From: JAAYPI01 sp963668615
Lineage (GTDB): Bacteria > Bacteroidota > Bacteroidia > Bacteroidales > Paludibacteraceae
Reading direction: 5' to 3'
DNA: 64,000 nt
Assembly: GCA_963668615.2 (NCBI GenBank)
Contig: CAXXCL010000004.1
Span: 90,922-154,921, forward strand
The translations under genes and the position numbers were made by a program. The notes under the pieces were generated by a model. It was given only the letters and a program-made list of their open reading frames with translations, was not told the origin of the DNA and did not search any database. Below are positions 1 to 8,325 of the stretch, in pieces; positions within the stretch are counted from its first letter, which is position 1; each line of letters opens with the position of its first letter.

Positions 1-1076
1 TCAACTGCCGCATTTGCCAAAAAAGAGGTGGTATCATTCGTTGTAAGGTTGATGGGAATATCATTCTCTGACAATTTCGTTTTTTCCGCTTCTTCTGCCA
101 CCTTTGCCATAGTACGAACGGCTTCTACCGGATATTTTCCGTAAGCGGTTTCACCACTAAGCATAAGGGCATCTGTTCGATAGAAAATAGCATTGGCTAT
201 ATCAGTAATTTCGGCACGTGTAGGACGCGGATTTTTAATCATAGTGTGAAGCATTTGCGTTGCCACAATTACCGGTTTATATGCCACGACACATTTACGA
301 ATCAAACGACGCTGAATACCCGGAATTTTTTCTTGTCCCACTTCAATTCCCAAGTCACCACGAGCAATCATCACGCCATAGGTATATTGGAGAATTTCAT
401 CGATATTATCAACACCTTCTTGATTTTCAATCTTTGAAATAATTTTAATCGGACTCTTATGTGCATCCAGAATGGTTTGAATCTCGAGCAAATCCTGTTT
501 ATTACGTACAAAAGAATGTGCTATAAAATCAATATCATTTTCAATGGCAAATAGTATATTTTTCTTGTCTCTTTCGGTGAGCGAAGGCAGATTAATACGA
601 ACGCCCGGAACATTTACACTTTTTCGGCTACCCAAATCGCCATCATTCAATACGCGGCAATACAAATAGTTTTCATCCTTCGATTCTACTTTCAAGTCAA
701 TTTCTCCATCATCGAAAAGTATGTCATCATTTACGTGCAAATCACGTACAAAATAAGGATAATTGACAGCTATACATTCGCGAGTTGAAATCAAGTCGGC
801 ATTACCAACAATCTTGACAAGTTCTCCGGTATGCAATTCTATCAAATCGTTTTCTGCTATTGTAGTACGTATTTCAGGTCCTTTTGTATCCATCAATATG
901 GCAATCTGGTTACTTACCGCACGAACATTATTGATAATTTTCAAAAATCCCTCTTGCTGCAAGTGAGCCGAATTCATTCGCACGACATTCATTCCCTCGT
1001 TGTACAAATCGCGGATAAAATCCACATCACAACGTTTGTCGCTAATGGTAGCAACTATTTTTGTTGATTTAAACAT
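1..1076 (-). CDS. pyk: Pyruvate kinase, C-terminus beyond window edge
   Basis: Converts phosphoenolpyruvate and ADP to pyruvate and ATP in the last step of glycolysis (cytosolic). The translation starts MFKSTKIVATISDKRC at the ATG ending at 1074. It then shows the family blocks: NEGMNVVRMNSAH, MDTKGPEIRT, the catalytic-site region DFIAHSFVRNKQDLLEI, KIENQEGVDNIDEIL, the metal-binding segment VMIARGDLGIE and the signature ATQMLHTMIKNPRPTRAEI. About 358 codons are visible of a protein that is usually 470-480 residues, so the regulatory C-terminal domain is missing because it lies off the window. A -7 promoter element lies about 80 bp upstream. The identification is essentially certain. Confidence 0.96.
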   Translation of the reverse strand, partial: MFKSTKIVATISDKRCDVDFIRDLYNEGMNVVRMNSAHLQQEGFLKIINNVRAVSNQIAILMDTKGPEIRTTIAENDLIELHTGELVKIVGNADLISTRECIAVNYPYFVRDLHVNDDILFDDGEIDLKVESKDENYLYCRVLNDGDLGSRKSVNVPGVRINLPSLTERDKKNILFAIENDIDFIAHSFVRNKQDLLEIQTILDAHKSPIKIISKIENQEGVDNIDEILQYTYGVMIARGDLGIEVGQEKIPGIQRRLIRKCVVAYKPVIVATQMLHTMIKNPRPTRAEITDIANAIFYRTDALMLSGETAYGKYPVEAVRTMAKVAEEAEKTKLSENDIPINLTTNDTTSFLANAAV

Positions 1077-1152
1077 ATATAAGTAGCATTAAAAATATAA
1101 TTTTTATAAATTGCCCTTGAAAATTATCGCAAAGAAAATCATTTAGGGGTGA

Positions 1153-1160
1153 CAAAATTA
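1153..1160 (-). promoter_or_regulatory. Bacteroidota -7 promoter element of pyk
   Basis: The minus strand reads TAATTTTG, matching the consensus TAnnTTTG, about 77 bp before the pyk start. No clear -33 TTTG at 19-21 bp spacing was found, so this is a motif-level call. Confidence 0.45.
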
Positions 1161-1235
1161 ATATAAATATCGAACAAATCTATCACACAAAATCTCTTTG
1201 AGGAATATTTATGGGTTTTCAACATATTAAAAACA

Positions 1236-1269
1236 AAAAAAAGACGGATGAAATTCATCCGTCTTTTTT
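1236..1269. terminator. Bidirectional intrinsic terminator
   Basis: The arms GACGGATGA (1243-1251) and TCATCCGTC (1255-1263) form a perfect 9-bp stem with a 3-nt loop. It is flanked by an A run on the left and a T run on the right, so it can act on both strands. It lies 20 bp after the stop of the phosphate transporter and should end the DUF47-PiT transcript. Confidence 0.85.
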
Positions 1270-1288
1270 GCGATAATATTTCAATAGT

Positions 1289-2317
1289 TTACATATTAGT
1301 TCCAAATACTAAATAAACAACAGCTGCCAGCGTTGCACTAACAGGAATCGTCAAAATCCAGGCAATCATCAAATTTTTAGTAACCCCCCAACGGACAGCA
1401 GAAAGACGCTTTACGGCTCCTACACCAATGATTGAACCGGTAATTGTATGCGTAGTACTTACCGGTATTTTCAATATTTCAGTTAAATATAACGTAAGTG
1501 CACTCGCCGTTTGAGCACAAAATCCTTCTACCGGAGTAATTTTGGTAATATTATTACCCATCGTCTTAATAATTTTCCAACCACCGGTTAATGTTCCTAT
1601 TGCAATAGCTGTAAAACAACAGATAGGAACCCAATCTTTAATATTATGAATATCACTCAGTTGCATCCATTCCGGCACATTCTGATTCTTGCTTGAAAAA
1701 GCAATTAAAGCGGCAGCAATGATACCCATAACTTTCTGTGAATCATTCAAACCATGTCCGATACTGAGTGCCGCGGAAGAAAGTAATTGTAACCGTTTGA
1801 ACCACTTATCCATTTTATGCGGATGACTTTTTTTGGCAGCATACATGGTAATAATAGCAATTAAAACACCTGCTCCCATACCGATAAGAGGGGCAAGTAC
1901 AATAAAGGATGCTATAATAATAATGGTAGAAGCATGAATGGCACCAAATCCTGAAGCAGCAATAGCAGCACCGGCAAAACCTCCAATCAATGTGTGTGAC
2001 GAAGAGGACGGAATAGCCAACCACCAAGTAGCAAGGTTCCAAACAATGGCAGCAATTAAACCGGAAAAAACTATCGGGAGGGTCACAAAACTTGACTCTA
2101 CCGTTTTCGAAACAGTATCGGCAATACCAAATTCTCCAATAATGTATTTAGATATAAAAAAAGCTACAAAATTAAAAAAGGCAGCCCAAAGTACGGCTTG
2201 GAAAGGTGAGAGAACTTTTGTGGAAACAACAGTAGCAATAGAATTTGCCGCATCATGAAACCCATTGATAAAATCAAAAACCAATGCCAAAACAATTATA
2301 GTAAGTAAGAGCGTCAT
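1289..2317 (-). CDS. PiT-family inorganic phosphate transporter
   Basis: Inner-membrane low-affinity phosphate permease (PiT/Pho4 family), normally coupled to a cation gradient. The 342-aa protein opens with FDFINGFHDAANSIATVVST, containing the family's GFHDAANSIA signature. An inverted second copy follows in the C-terminal half (FCAQTASALTLYL and KIPVSTTHTITGSIIGVGA). About ten hydrophobic segments surround a hydrophilic central stretch near residues 160-190 (KKSHPHKMDKWFKRLQ). The DUF47 gene ends 16 bp upstream on the same strand, so the two form an operon closed by the terminator at 1236-1269. The length is normal for the short bacterial PiT form. Confidence 0.93.
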   Translation of the reverse strand: MTLLLTIIVLALVFDFINGFHDAANSIATVVSTKVLSPFQAVLWAAFFNFVAFFISKYIIGEFGIADTVSKTVESSFVTLPIVFSGLIAAIVWNLATWWLAIPSSSSHTLIGGFAGAAIAASGFGAIHASTIIIIASFIVLAPLIGMGAGVLIAIITMYAAKKSHPHKMDKWFKRLQLLSSAALSIGHGLNDSQKVMGIIAAALIAFSSKNQNVPEWMQLSDIHNIKDWVPICCFTAIAIGTLTGGWKIIKTMGNNITKITPVEGFCAQTASALTLYLTEILKIPVSTTHTITGSIIGVGAVKRLSAVRWGVTKNLMIAWILTIPVSATLAAVVYLVFGTNM

Positions 2318-2333
2318 GTTTTAAACTTTTCTG

Positions 2334-2981
2334 TTATGCGTACTTAACGATAATTGTCTTGATGATTTTTCCGACTTGATCGGTAACGTCAGTAGCCTTT
2401 TCCAGTTCGGACATGATTTCTTTTTGTTTGATAAGCTCGATGCCATCCTTCTCATTCTCAAACAAATGAATAAGGAAAGTTTCATACACATCATCCGCTC
2501 TATTTTCTATATCGTGTAATTCTTTGCAAAATGCCTTTACATTTTTTGCACTTTTCTTTAAAACATCCAATTCATCAACAGCTTTTCCTATACAAAGAAC
2601 GCCATTTTTCAATTCTAAAGCCAAATCAACTGCACTTTGGGGCATTTTCTTTGGATTGTACAAGACAATTTTTTTAGCACAACTATTAATGCGGTCAGTA
2701 ACATCATCCATATGATTTGCTAATGAATTAATATCCTCGCGGTCGAATGGAGTAATAAAAGTTGTATTTAATTCATCAAAAACGCGATTTGACAATACGT
2801 CTCCTCTTTTTTCTTGCTCTTTAATCTTTTTGTAATATTCAATGGCTGACTCGTGATCTCCCTTTTGCACACATTCGATAATCAAATCGGTTGCTACCAA
2901 CATAATGTCAGACATCTCTTTCAGAATGGGAAAAAACTTAGTTTCTTTCGGCGTGAACTTGCTAAAAAATGAATTGTTCAT
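2334..2981 (-). CDS. DUF47/PhoU-like phosphate transport accessory protein
   Basis: A soluble all-helical protein of 215 aa of the DUF47 (TIGR00153, PhoU-like) family, which is almost always encoded next to a PiT transporter and thought to modulate it. Family features visible are repeated charged helices, the segment ANHMDDVTDRINSCAKKI and the acidic metal-binding type pattern HDIENRADDVYETFLIHLF near residues 155-175. It is the first gene of a two-gene operon with the PiT gene. A -7 element is found at 3061-3068. The exact mechanism is not established for this family. Confidence 0.9.
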   Translation of the reverse strand: MNNSFFSKFTPKETKFFPILKEMSDIMLVATDLIIECVQKGDHESAIEYYKKIKEQEKRGDVLSNRVFDELNTTFITPFDREDINSLANHMDDVTDRINSCAKKIVLYNPKKMPQSAVDLALELKNGVLCIGKAVDELDVLKKSAKNVKAFCKELHDIENRADDVYETFLIHLFENEKDGIELIKQKEIMSELEKATDVTDQVGKIIKTIIVKYA

Positions 2982-3060
2982 AATAAATTTAGTAATGGTT
3001 ATACTGTTTCAATGTTTATCGTACGCTAACAACACTTCTAATGCAATTTAAATCGGAACG

Positions 3061-3068
3061 CAAATATA
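3061..3068 (-). promoter_or_regulatory. Bacteroidota -7 promoter element of DUF47-PiT operon
   Basis: The minus strand reads TATATTTG (consensus TAnnTTTG) 80 bp before the DUF47 start codon, which is a typical leader length. Confidence 0.5.
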
Positions 3069-3423
3069 ATAAAAAACAGATTTATTTAACGATTTTTTCA
3101 TTTAAAATAAACAGGAATGCAACATTATAACAACATCAGGTTACATAAATCACTGCAATACAACACTATAATTTTTCAATTTAATTAGTAAAAAAAATAG
3201 AGAAGAGATTTGGCAGAAAAGGTATTTAAAATTTCTTAACCTCATTTTAACTCAATAAAAAAGAGGTTTTACAAAAAAATAGCGTACATTTACGGTGTCA
3301 GTGTTTGTGAAAATAGTATCATGCGATTCAGCACAAACTTTACTTTCCTGAATTATCCTCCTATCTTCTCAATCACTCGTTTCGGAGATTGTCAAATTTA
3401 TTATTTACTTAAAAGAAAAAGAC
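3069..3423. other. AT-rich divergent intergenic region
   Basis: It separates the minus-strand phosphate operon from the small plus-strand gene at 3424. A weak -7-like motif TACATTTA (3285-3292) would give the small gene a leader of about 125 nt. No open frame with convincing codon content and no recognisable RNA was seen. Confidence 0.4.
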
Positions 3424-3537
3424 ATGGCAAAAGAAAAAGAACCAAAAGAAAAAAGCAGCAAAAAAGCTCCTGTTCTTAGTTTAAAAGAAAAAAGAGCTGC
3501 TAAAGAAGCGAAAAGAAAAGAAAAAAGTAGCGACTAA
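3424..3537 (+). CDS. 37-aa highly basic/acidic Lys-Glu-rich protein
   Basis: The ORF reads MAKEKEPKEKSSKKAPVLSL and then a Lys/Arg/Ala/Glu-rich tail, ending in SSD and two tandem stop codons. The gene is supported by its position between a plausible leader and a perfect terminator hairpin 10 bp after the stop, and by an A/G-rich ribosome-binding region just before the ATG. The composition suggests an unstructured or single-helix protein that could bind nucleic acid. I recall similar short KE-rich proteins with an APVLSLKEKRA-like core in other Bacteroidota but cannot verify this. Function unknown. Confidence 0.6.
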   Translation: MAKEKEPKEKSSKKAPVLSLKEKRAAKEAKRKEKSSD

Positions 3538-3547
3538 TAAATTAACC

Positions 3548-3579
3548 AATAGGCTAAACCAATGAAGGTTTAGCCTATT
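3548..3579 (+). terminator. Perfect 13-bp intrinsic terminator
   Basis: AATAGGCTAAACC (3548-3560) pairs perfectly with GGTTTAGCCTATT (3567-3579) across a 6-nt loop and is followed by a T-rich run. It terminates the small gene at 3424. It lies 17 bp past the AbiEii stop on the other strand and may serve that side too. Confidence 0.85.
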
Positions 3580-3595
3580 TTATTTAAAAGAAACA

Positions 3596-4429
3596 CTAAT
3601 TCCGCTGGAATATTATCATGTCAACCAACTGCAAAAAATAATCTGTAGACCAAATTTGCATTTCCGATGGATTCTTTAAGAAAGGTTTCACATCAGCTTT
3701 TACCATATTAATGTCAGTTTTACGGATTTTGTCTCTCAAAAGGGATTTAAATGATTCAGGGGTAATATTCTCTGTAAGTGAGCCGAACTGATATGAACGT
3801 TCGCAGAAATGTTTAAAATCTAGCGGAACCCTATTCCGTACATACCATTCAAAATCATACCAATCACGTCCTTTTATTCTCGTTTTCCAATTTCTAAATA
3901 ATAATGCATGCATTTTCCCTGCATATAAATTGGGCAAAGTATAACATCGTGTCATAAAAGAAGATGGAAGCAACAAGAGTTTTAATTCTGTTTCAAAACC
4001 AATTGGAGGATTTATATCTACTTCAATTTTTATTTTAATACTATGTTCGGATTTAAATTGCAAGTCATAAATAGCTGTATCATCTTTCAAAAAAGCTGAT
4101 TCTACAGTCGATTTATTCTTTTTGATTTTACGATTGATGACAACATCTCTACCCAAGGCTTTAAATTCGTTCATAATTGGAACAAAATATTCTTCAAGGC
4201 TAAACATATTATCCGGCTGAAGTAATGAAAAGTCCATATCTTCAGAAAACCTTTCCATGCCATGAAATATACGAAGACATGTACCGCCATAAAAAGCTCC
4301 CTTATCAAAAAAACCACTATGATATAAACCAGCCAGAGTTATTTGTTGCATTACTTCATGCAATGCATTGGTATAATCACTATTGGTTTCAATCTCATAA
4401 CGAGACATCATTTGATCAAATAAATTCAT
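3596..4429 (-). CDS. abiEii: AbiEii-type nucleotidyltransferase toxin
   Basis: Type IV toxin of the AbiE system, a DNA polymerase beta-like nucleotidyltransferase (PF08843, COG2253). Characterised members act on the tRNA acceptor stem or bind GTP and stop growth. The 277-aa protein shows the NTase signature GGTCLRIFHGMERFSEDMDF at residues 48-67: the GG motif and the D-x-D metal ligands (EDMDF). A further conserved region is YAGKMHALLFRNWKTRIKGRDWYDFEWY near residues 168-195 (K and D typical of the family). It overlaps the upstream antitoxin gene by 4 bp (ATGA), indicating translational coupling. The length is typical and no damage is visible. Confidence 0.92.
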   Translation of the reverse strand: MNLFDQMMSRYEIETNSDYTNALHEVMQQITLAGLYHSGFFDKGAFYGGTCLRIFHGMERFSEDMDFSLLQPDNMFSLEEYFVPIMNEFKALGRDVVINRKIKKNKSTVESAFLKDDTAIYDLQFKSEHSIKIKIEVDINPPIGFETELKLLLLPSSFMTRCYTLPNLYAGKMHALLFRNWKTRIKGRDWYDFEWYVRNRVPLDFKHFCERSYQFGSLTENITPESFKSLLRDKIRKTDINMVKADVKPFLKNPSEMQIWSTDYFLQLVDMIIFQRN

Positions 4430-5055
4430 TTTTTCAGCAAATTATACAGTAGATTTAACTCCTTATTTTTCTTTTTACTTAACGCTGCACATTGATAAAT
4501 TATCTCTGTATCAAATCTTTCGGTAAGTGAAAGATCACACCTCAAATCATCCTCCAAGTATGTTTGCATTGCTTTTATGGATTGCAATCGAAGTCCTTTT
4601 GTTGAAATAATCATATCACACAATGCTTTCTCCGGAGTTGCTATCATATAAGCATACCTATTTCCGACAATCTCACTACGAATTCCAACAGAGAAATAAG
4701 CCTCATCAGTTTGTATATATTCAAAAATGCCAAGAGTTGTTGTATATATTTTGCTGCGTTTCATTACAGCAGACTTAGTAGCATAAACCCTTTCCGGTAT
4801 TAAGCCATAAAAAGACAAGGCACTTTCGTAAGAAACATAAGAAGGATTGCAAAGGTGATTGGCAATTAACTCCAGAGAAAGCGAAATTCCTGTTGACTTA
4901 GGAGAACAAACATATAAACCTTTCTTTAGACGTATTAATATCCCACTTGCTTCAAGATCAGCAATTTTATCTTTTGGAAATTTATAATTACCTAAAAGAG
5001 TTACTAACGTCCCATAATTGACAGGAATAGAACCGAATTGCTTTGCTATATCCAT
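4426..5055 (-). CDS. abiEi: AbiEi-type antitoxin/transcriptional repressor
   Basis: Antitoxin of the AbiE pair. It has an N-terminal winged helix (about residues 5-60; DKIADLEASGILIRLKKGLYV is the wing region) and a C-terminal antitoxin domain. Known AbiEi proteins repress their own promoter by binding inverted repeats. An in-frame start exists at 5091, but a -7 promoter element at 5080-5087 places the transcript start near 5073. I therefore choose the internal ATG at 5055 (MDIAKQFGSIPVNYGTL), giving 209 aa. It overlaps the toxin gene by 4 bp. A 14-bp inverted repeat (5083-5145) covers the promoter, as expected for autoregulation. Confidence 0.88.
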   Translation of the reverse strand: MDIAKQFGSIPVNYGTLVTLLGNYKFPKDKIADLEASGILIRLKKGLYVCSPKSTGISLSLELIANHLCNPSYVSYESALSFYGLIPERVYATKSAVMKRSKIYTTTLGIFEYIQTDEAYFSVGIRSEIVGNRYAYMIATPEKALCDMIISTKGLRLQSIKAMQTYLEDDLRCDLSLTERFDTEIIYQCAALSKKKNKELNLLYNLLKK

Positions 5056-5079
5056 ACCGTTTCTTTTTATTGGAAAATG

Positions 5080-5087
5080 CAAATTTA
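5080..5087 (-). promoter_or_regulatory. Bacteroidota -7 element of abiE operon
   Basis: The minus strand reads TAAATTTG, an exact TAnnTTTG match 25 bp before the chosen abiEi start. The left arm of the 5083-5145 inverted repeat overlaps it. Confidence 0.55.
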
Positions 5088-5145
5088 GCAATTTTTACAT
5101 AGATATTCGATTTTATTTCGATATTCTGTGCAAAAATTGCTAAAT
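5083..5145. promoter_or_regulatory. Inverted repeat, candidate AbiEi operator
   Basis: ATTTAGCAATTTTT (5083-5096) and its exact reverse complement (5132-5145) flank a 35-bp spacer. The spacer carries two copies of GATATTC in near-inverted context. The spacing puts one arm on the -7 element and the other upstream of the -33 region. Characterised AbiEi antitoxins bind paired inverted repeats at their promoters, so an operator role is the natural inference. Confidence 0.6.
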
Positions 5146-5179
5146 AGCAGAAAATATAAGTATGCCAATATACGCCAAT

Positions 5180-7273
5180 TTAAAAAGTAACTTGCTGTAT
5201 ATCGCTGTATATAGGCACTCCCGAACTTTGAACCAACTTAACGCAATATTTGTAGCGAGAACCAACTTGAATATCGTTATCAACACATGAAGTTTCCCAT
5301 CCCGAAAGAACTTTCCATAAAGAAAGAGGTGTGGTATCTGTTTGACGATAAACAGCTATTTCAACAATATTTTCCGCAGATTTTACTTTCCAAGTTAATT
5401 CAACTGCATTGGGTTGTACTTTCTTTTCTGCCGAAAATTTAAGTTTAGAAGATGGTTTAGCCATAGAACGGACAGTTACGGTCGGACTATCTTTCGAAAA
5501 CAATCCTCCTTTATTAACAGCTTTGATTTGATACTTGTACAATACGTCGTATTGGGTATCGGTATCGGTATAACCATTTTCAGAAAGAGGAAATTCTTTA
5601 ATGAGTATCATTGAATCCAGATTATCTTTCAAACTTCGATATAAATACGTTTTATCTACATCCGCAGCAGTACTATTTATCCATTGCAACACCACTCCCG
5701 AAGAAGTCGATGAAAACGAAGAAAAAACAGGTGCTGTGGGTGGCACAAGAGAAGGTTTTTCTATTTCGACAACAGGTGTTCTTGCGGATTGATTGTAGCG
5801 ATTATCCAAAGCTGCCACAGCGTAGTAAACTTTTCTGTTCAAATTCTTCACATCAATGGTATCGGTATACTCGTTTTTAGCAAAAGCAACATCGTTTAAG
5901 CTAAATAACTCACCATCTTTGGTATATGACCGGAACACTCGATAGCCCAACAAATCCTTTTCGACATTGGCTTGCCAAGTAAGCCGAACAACACCTAAGG
6001 TATCAATTTTCCCTTGCAAATTAACAGGAGATAATGGTGGAAAAGAGTCTACAGGCTGTACAAAAACAGGAAAAGAAACTGTTTCCTCTCCGTTTTTAGC
6101 AATGGCTGCTATACTCAAATAGTTTTGGGCTTGAGCATTGGTATAAACCACTTTTCGTGCATCAGAAGCAATATGAGCAACAATAGGTACAAAATCCTTA
6201 TCATCAACATCCGACCTTCTTAACTGGAAACCCTCCAGCAAGGCATTCTGCTTTTCGTCAAACTCAAAATTTACGATTACATCACCGTTGCTTTTTATAT
6301 CGGTAGTGGTTATAGCCGGAACTTCTGTCAGAGGAACGTATCCTTGTCCGGAAAGAACGTTTGAATATGGTCCTTTTTCTCCAAAAAGAGTCAATCCATA
6401 CAATCTATAATAGTATGTTTTATAATTCTCAGCCAGAGAATCTTGATAATACATCAACGTATTGCCGGACATATTCATGATAGGCAAATTGGAAAGAGGA
6501 GAAAAGGAAATACCGTCTGTCGATTTTTCTATCCGATATGCCGTGTAAAAAGATTGAATAGGAGTAATATCCCACGATAAAAGCACTTTTTTATCGGCAA
6601 ATTTCGCCATAACAGGCAAAATAGTCGGCAATTCTTCTTTTATGGAGAAACCTGTATATGCAGTTCCTATCGCTACCTCTTTGGCTAATAATTCATCGGC
6701 AGGAAAAACTCGATACAAATATTCTTCATTGAATTTGGCTGTTTCATCGACATATCCCCAAGCAGCCATCACAGCAGACCCAAAACTTAACTCTGCGGCA
6801 TACATGGAAACAAAAAAACGTTGTTCCAATTCTTTATTCAAATCAACCAGACGGAACATGCTATCAGCGGTAGAAGCACCTTTATTGCTAAGTGTAAGCT
6901 CGAATTTTTCCCCATAAAGAGCCTCCGCAATAATGCCCGCCATATCGTTGGTATCCACAACACTCTCCCATTTTTCTAAGGGCTGTGCCTTCAGAGGAAT
7001 TTTAGTTAGCACAACTTTTTCCGGTTCTTGCAACAATTGCCCATTGCGACGTATGGTATAACGTTCCAAAACAAAACCGCTTCGGTTGGTTTTTTGCCAC
7101 AAAGAGGCACTGTTAGCCGACCAACGCAACGCGATATGATTGCCTATAGGCGAACCGGTTACTATTAATTTTGCAGTATCTTTTAGTTGAATACTGTCTT
7201 GTTGTGCCGACACTACACTTATCCCGATTAATAAGGCAAGCAATAAGCTAAATAATTGTTTTTTATTTTTCAT
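5180..7273 (-). CDS. Exported fibronectin type III repeat protein
   Basis: The upstream in-frame start at 7321 is a GTG without support. The ATG at 7273 begins a clear signal peptide (MKNKKQLFSLLLALLIGISV, cleavage after VSA). The mature part of about 670 aa holds several FN3-like beta-sandwich units, for example around VLLSWDITPIQSFYTAYRIE, VRLTWQANVEKDLLGYRVFR, VVLQWINSTAADVDKTYLYR and VELTWKVKSAENIVEIAVYR. Each unit has the W...Y core of FN3. It lacks a recognisable T9SS sorting domain at its C-terminus, which ends on an FN3 strand (YSDIQQVTF). It is the last minus-strand gene of the surface island and probably a structural or adhesive partner of the large exported proteins. Its specific role is unknown. 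Confidence 0.8.
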   Translation of the reverse strand: MKNKKQLFSLLLALLIGISVVSAQQDSIQLKDTAKLIVTGSPIGNHIALRWSANSASLWQKTNRSGFVLERYTIRRNGQLLQEPEKVVLTKIPLKAQPLEKWESVVDTNDMAGIIAEALYGEKFELTLSNKGASTADSMFRLVDLNKELEQRFFVSMYAAELSFGSAVMAAWGYVDETAKFNEEYLYRVFPADELLAKEVAIGTAYTGFSIKEELPTILPVMAKFADKKVLLSWDITPIQSFYTAYRIEKSTDGISFSPLSNLPIMNMSGNTLMYYQDSLAENYKTYYYRLYGLTLFGEKGPYSNVLSGQGYVPLTEVPAITTTDIKSNGDVIVNFEFDEKQNALLEGFQLRRSDVDDKDFVPIVAHIASDARKVVYTNAQAQNYLSIAAIAKNGEETVSFPVFVQPVDSFPPLSPVNLQGKIDTLGVVRLTWQANVEKDLLGYRVFRSYTKDGELFSLNDVAFAKNEYTDTIDVKNLNRKVYYAVAALDNRYNQSARTPVVEIEKPSLVPPTAPVFSSFSSTSSGVVLQWINSTAADVDKTYLYRSLKDNLDSMILIKEFPLSENGYTDTDTQYDVLYKYQIKAVNKGGLFSKDSPTVTVRSMAKPSSKLKFSAEKKVQPNAVELTWKVKSAENIVEIAVYRQTDTTPLSLWKVLSGWETSCVDNDIQVGSRYKYCVKLVQSSGVPIYSDIQQVTF

Positions 7274-7317
7274 ATAATTCACATGTAAAACCTTAGGTAA
7301 AAAACTGAAATCGGTTA

Positions 7318-7571
7318 TCACGACATCAAAAAAATTCTGATTGACTCATGCATAATTCCTTGGTAGCTGTTTCTGCTAAAATCATCTTGAGTAACAACCA
7401 ATTTTGGATAATTATCTTGTATCCTCAACAAATTACCGAATTCCTCGGCTGTCGCACGAATTCTTTCATGTGGTAATTAGCCTTTTTGCATACAAAATAT
7501 ACACCTTCCGGATAAGAAACCAAACCTTCTTCTACTCGATTCTGATACAAATAGTTCTCCTTTTGATCCAT
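7318..7571 (-). pseudogene. Remnant of a DUF4143-type AAA+ ATPase gene
   Basis: Two short frames on the minus strand together resemble the C-terminus of ATP-binding proteins with a DUF4143 nuclease-like domain. The first frame starts MDQKENYLYQNRVEEG and runs to YHMKEFVR. The second frame continues EEFGNLLRIQDNYPKLVV and TQDDFSRNSYQGIMHESIR to a stop at 7318. Intact members have an equivalent REFGNL...IKDNYPKYVV...GI.H..IRDFL ending. The ATPase domain is missing and the frame is broken near 7455, so this is a decayed fragment. It sits between an effector cassette and an FN3 gene, marking a recombination-scarred junction. Confidence 0.6.
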
Positions 7572-7578
7572 TATTTCA

Positions 7579-8325
7579 TTACTCCACATCACCCTTCTTT
7601 ATCCAGCCTTCTATGGTTTTCTTGCCATAATACCTGATTTGTAACCAATCATCTTTTTCTTGCAATATTTCTACTACGTCACCCTTGAGAAGATACATTT
7701 TAGTGGGTTTGTTGGGGGTAGAATAAATAATGGACTTTGTTGCTTTGATTTCTTTAAATTCCATATTAAAGAAATCTTTTAGATAATCCTTTTTATCATT
7801 TTTCCCTTTTTTATACAACGCCTTTAAATACTCGTTGGGCAAGCTCTCGACTTTGATATAAACAAAAACATTAGAATTTATCAATTCAAACCTAGAACCT
7901 ACTTTAGAGGGTAAATCCTCTGGGTCAATACCTAAACTACATAATGTACCTCCATAATAAAAATAATCATTTTCATTAATTTGTTCATCCATAATTTCAA
8001 TTTTCATGTCTTCAGGAACATCAAAATTTACCATGCGTATATCTTCATTAGAATTCGAATTCATATTAAACTCCTTCCTATATATATTTATTAAATCTTG
8101 ATTGTTTTTATCAACAAATCCAACTTTTGTATAATTAATATAAACATCTGGAAGTTTAAAAAAATCCAATCCTACCATTGTGTCTTTTACAAATACAATA
8201 AAACTAGATTCTCTCAAACCACTAACCCAAGTGCCATTCAAATCTGATAATTTTACTATTTGAGCATTACAAACACTCGTAGATAAAATCGCAATCGCTA
8301 GTAGTTGTTTAAATTTCATAATCAT
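7579..8325 (-). CDS. Exported SH3-like protein, candidate immunity protein
   Basis: A 248-aa protein with a signal peptide (KFKQLLAIAILSTSVCNA, cleaved before QIVKLSDL), so it acts in the periplasm or outside. The C-terminal 55 residues form a bacterial SH3-like (SH3b) domain (MYLLKGDVVEILQEKDDWLQ then GWIKKGDVE). The middle is unrecognised. Its start codon overlaps the stop of the upstream GH19 cassette by the ATGA type 4-bp overlap, so the two are translationally coupled. In polymorphic toxin loci the gene immediately after a toxin domain is normally its immunity gene, and an exported location fits a cell-wall-degrading effector. Immunity function is inferred from position only. Confidence 0.7.
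   Translation of the reverse strand: MIMKFKQLLAIAILSTSVCNAQIVKLSDLNGTWVSGLRESSFIVFVKDTMVGLDFFKLPDVYINYTKVGFVDKNNQDLINIYRKEFNMNSNSNEDIRMVNFDVPEDMKIEIMDEQINENDYFYYGGTLCSLGIDPEDLPSKVGSRFELINSNVFVYIKVESLPNEYLKALYKKGKNDKKDYLKDFFNMEFKEIKATKSIIYSTPNKPTKMYLLKGDVVEILQEKDDWLQIRYYGKKTIEGWIKKGDVE

Noticed and set aside
3325..3477. Overlapping Arg/Lys-rich frame starting MRFSTNFTFLNYPPIF
   Set aside because: It overlaps the better supported 37-aa gene in another frame, begins in the presumed leader and its basic tail is only the frame-shifted reading of the KE-rich gene.
7404..7637. Plus-strand 77-aa frame as a gene
   Set aside because: It runs antisense over the DUF4143 remnant and the 3' end of the SH3 gene, and its composition is Ser/Phe/His-rich shadow-like.
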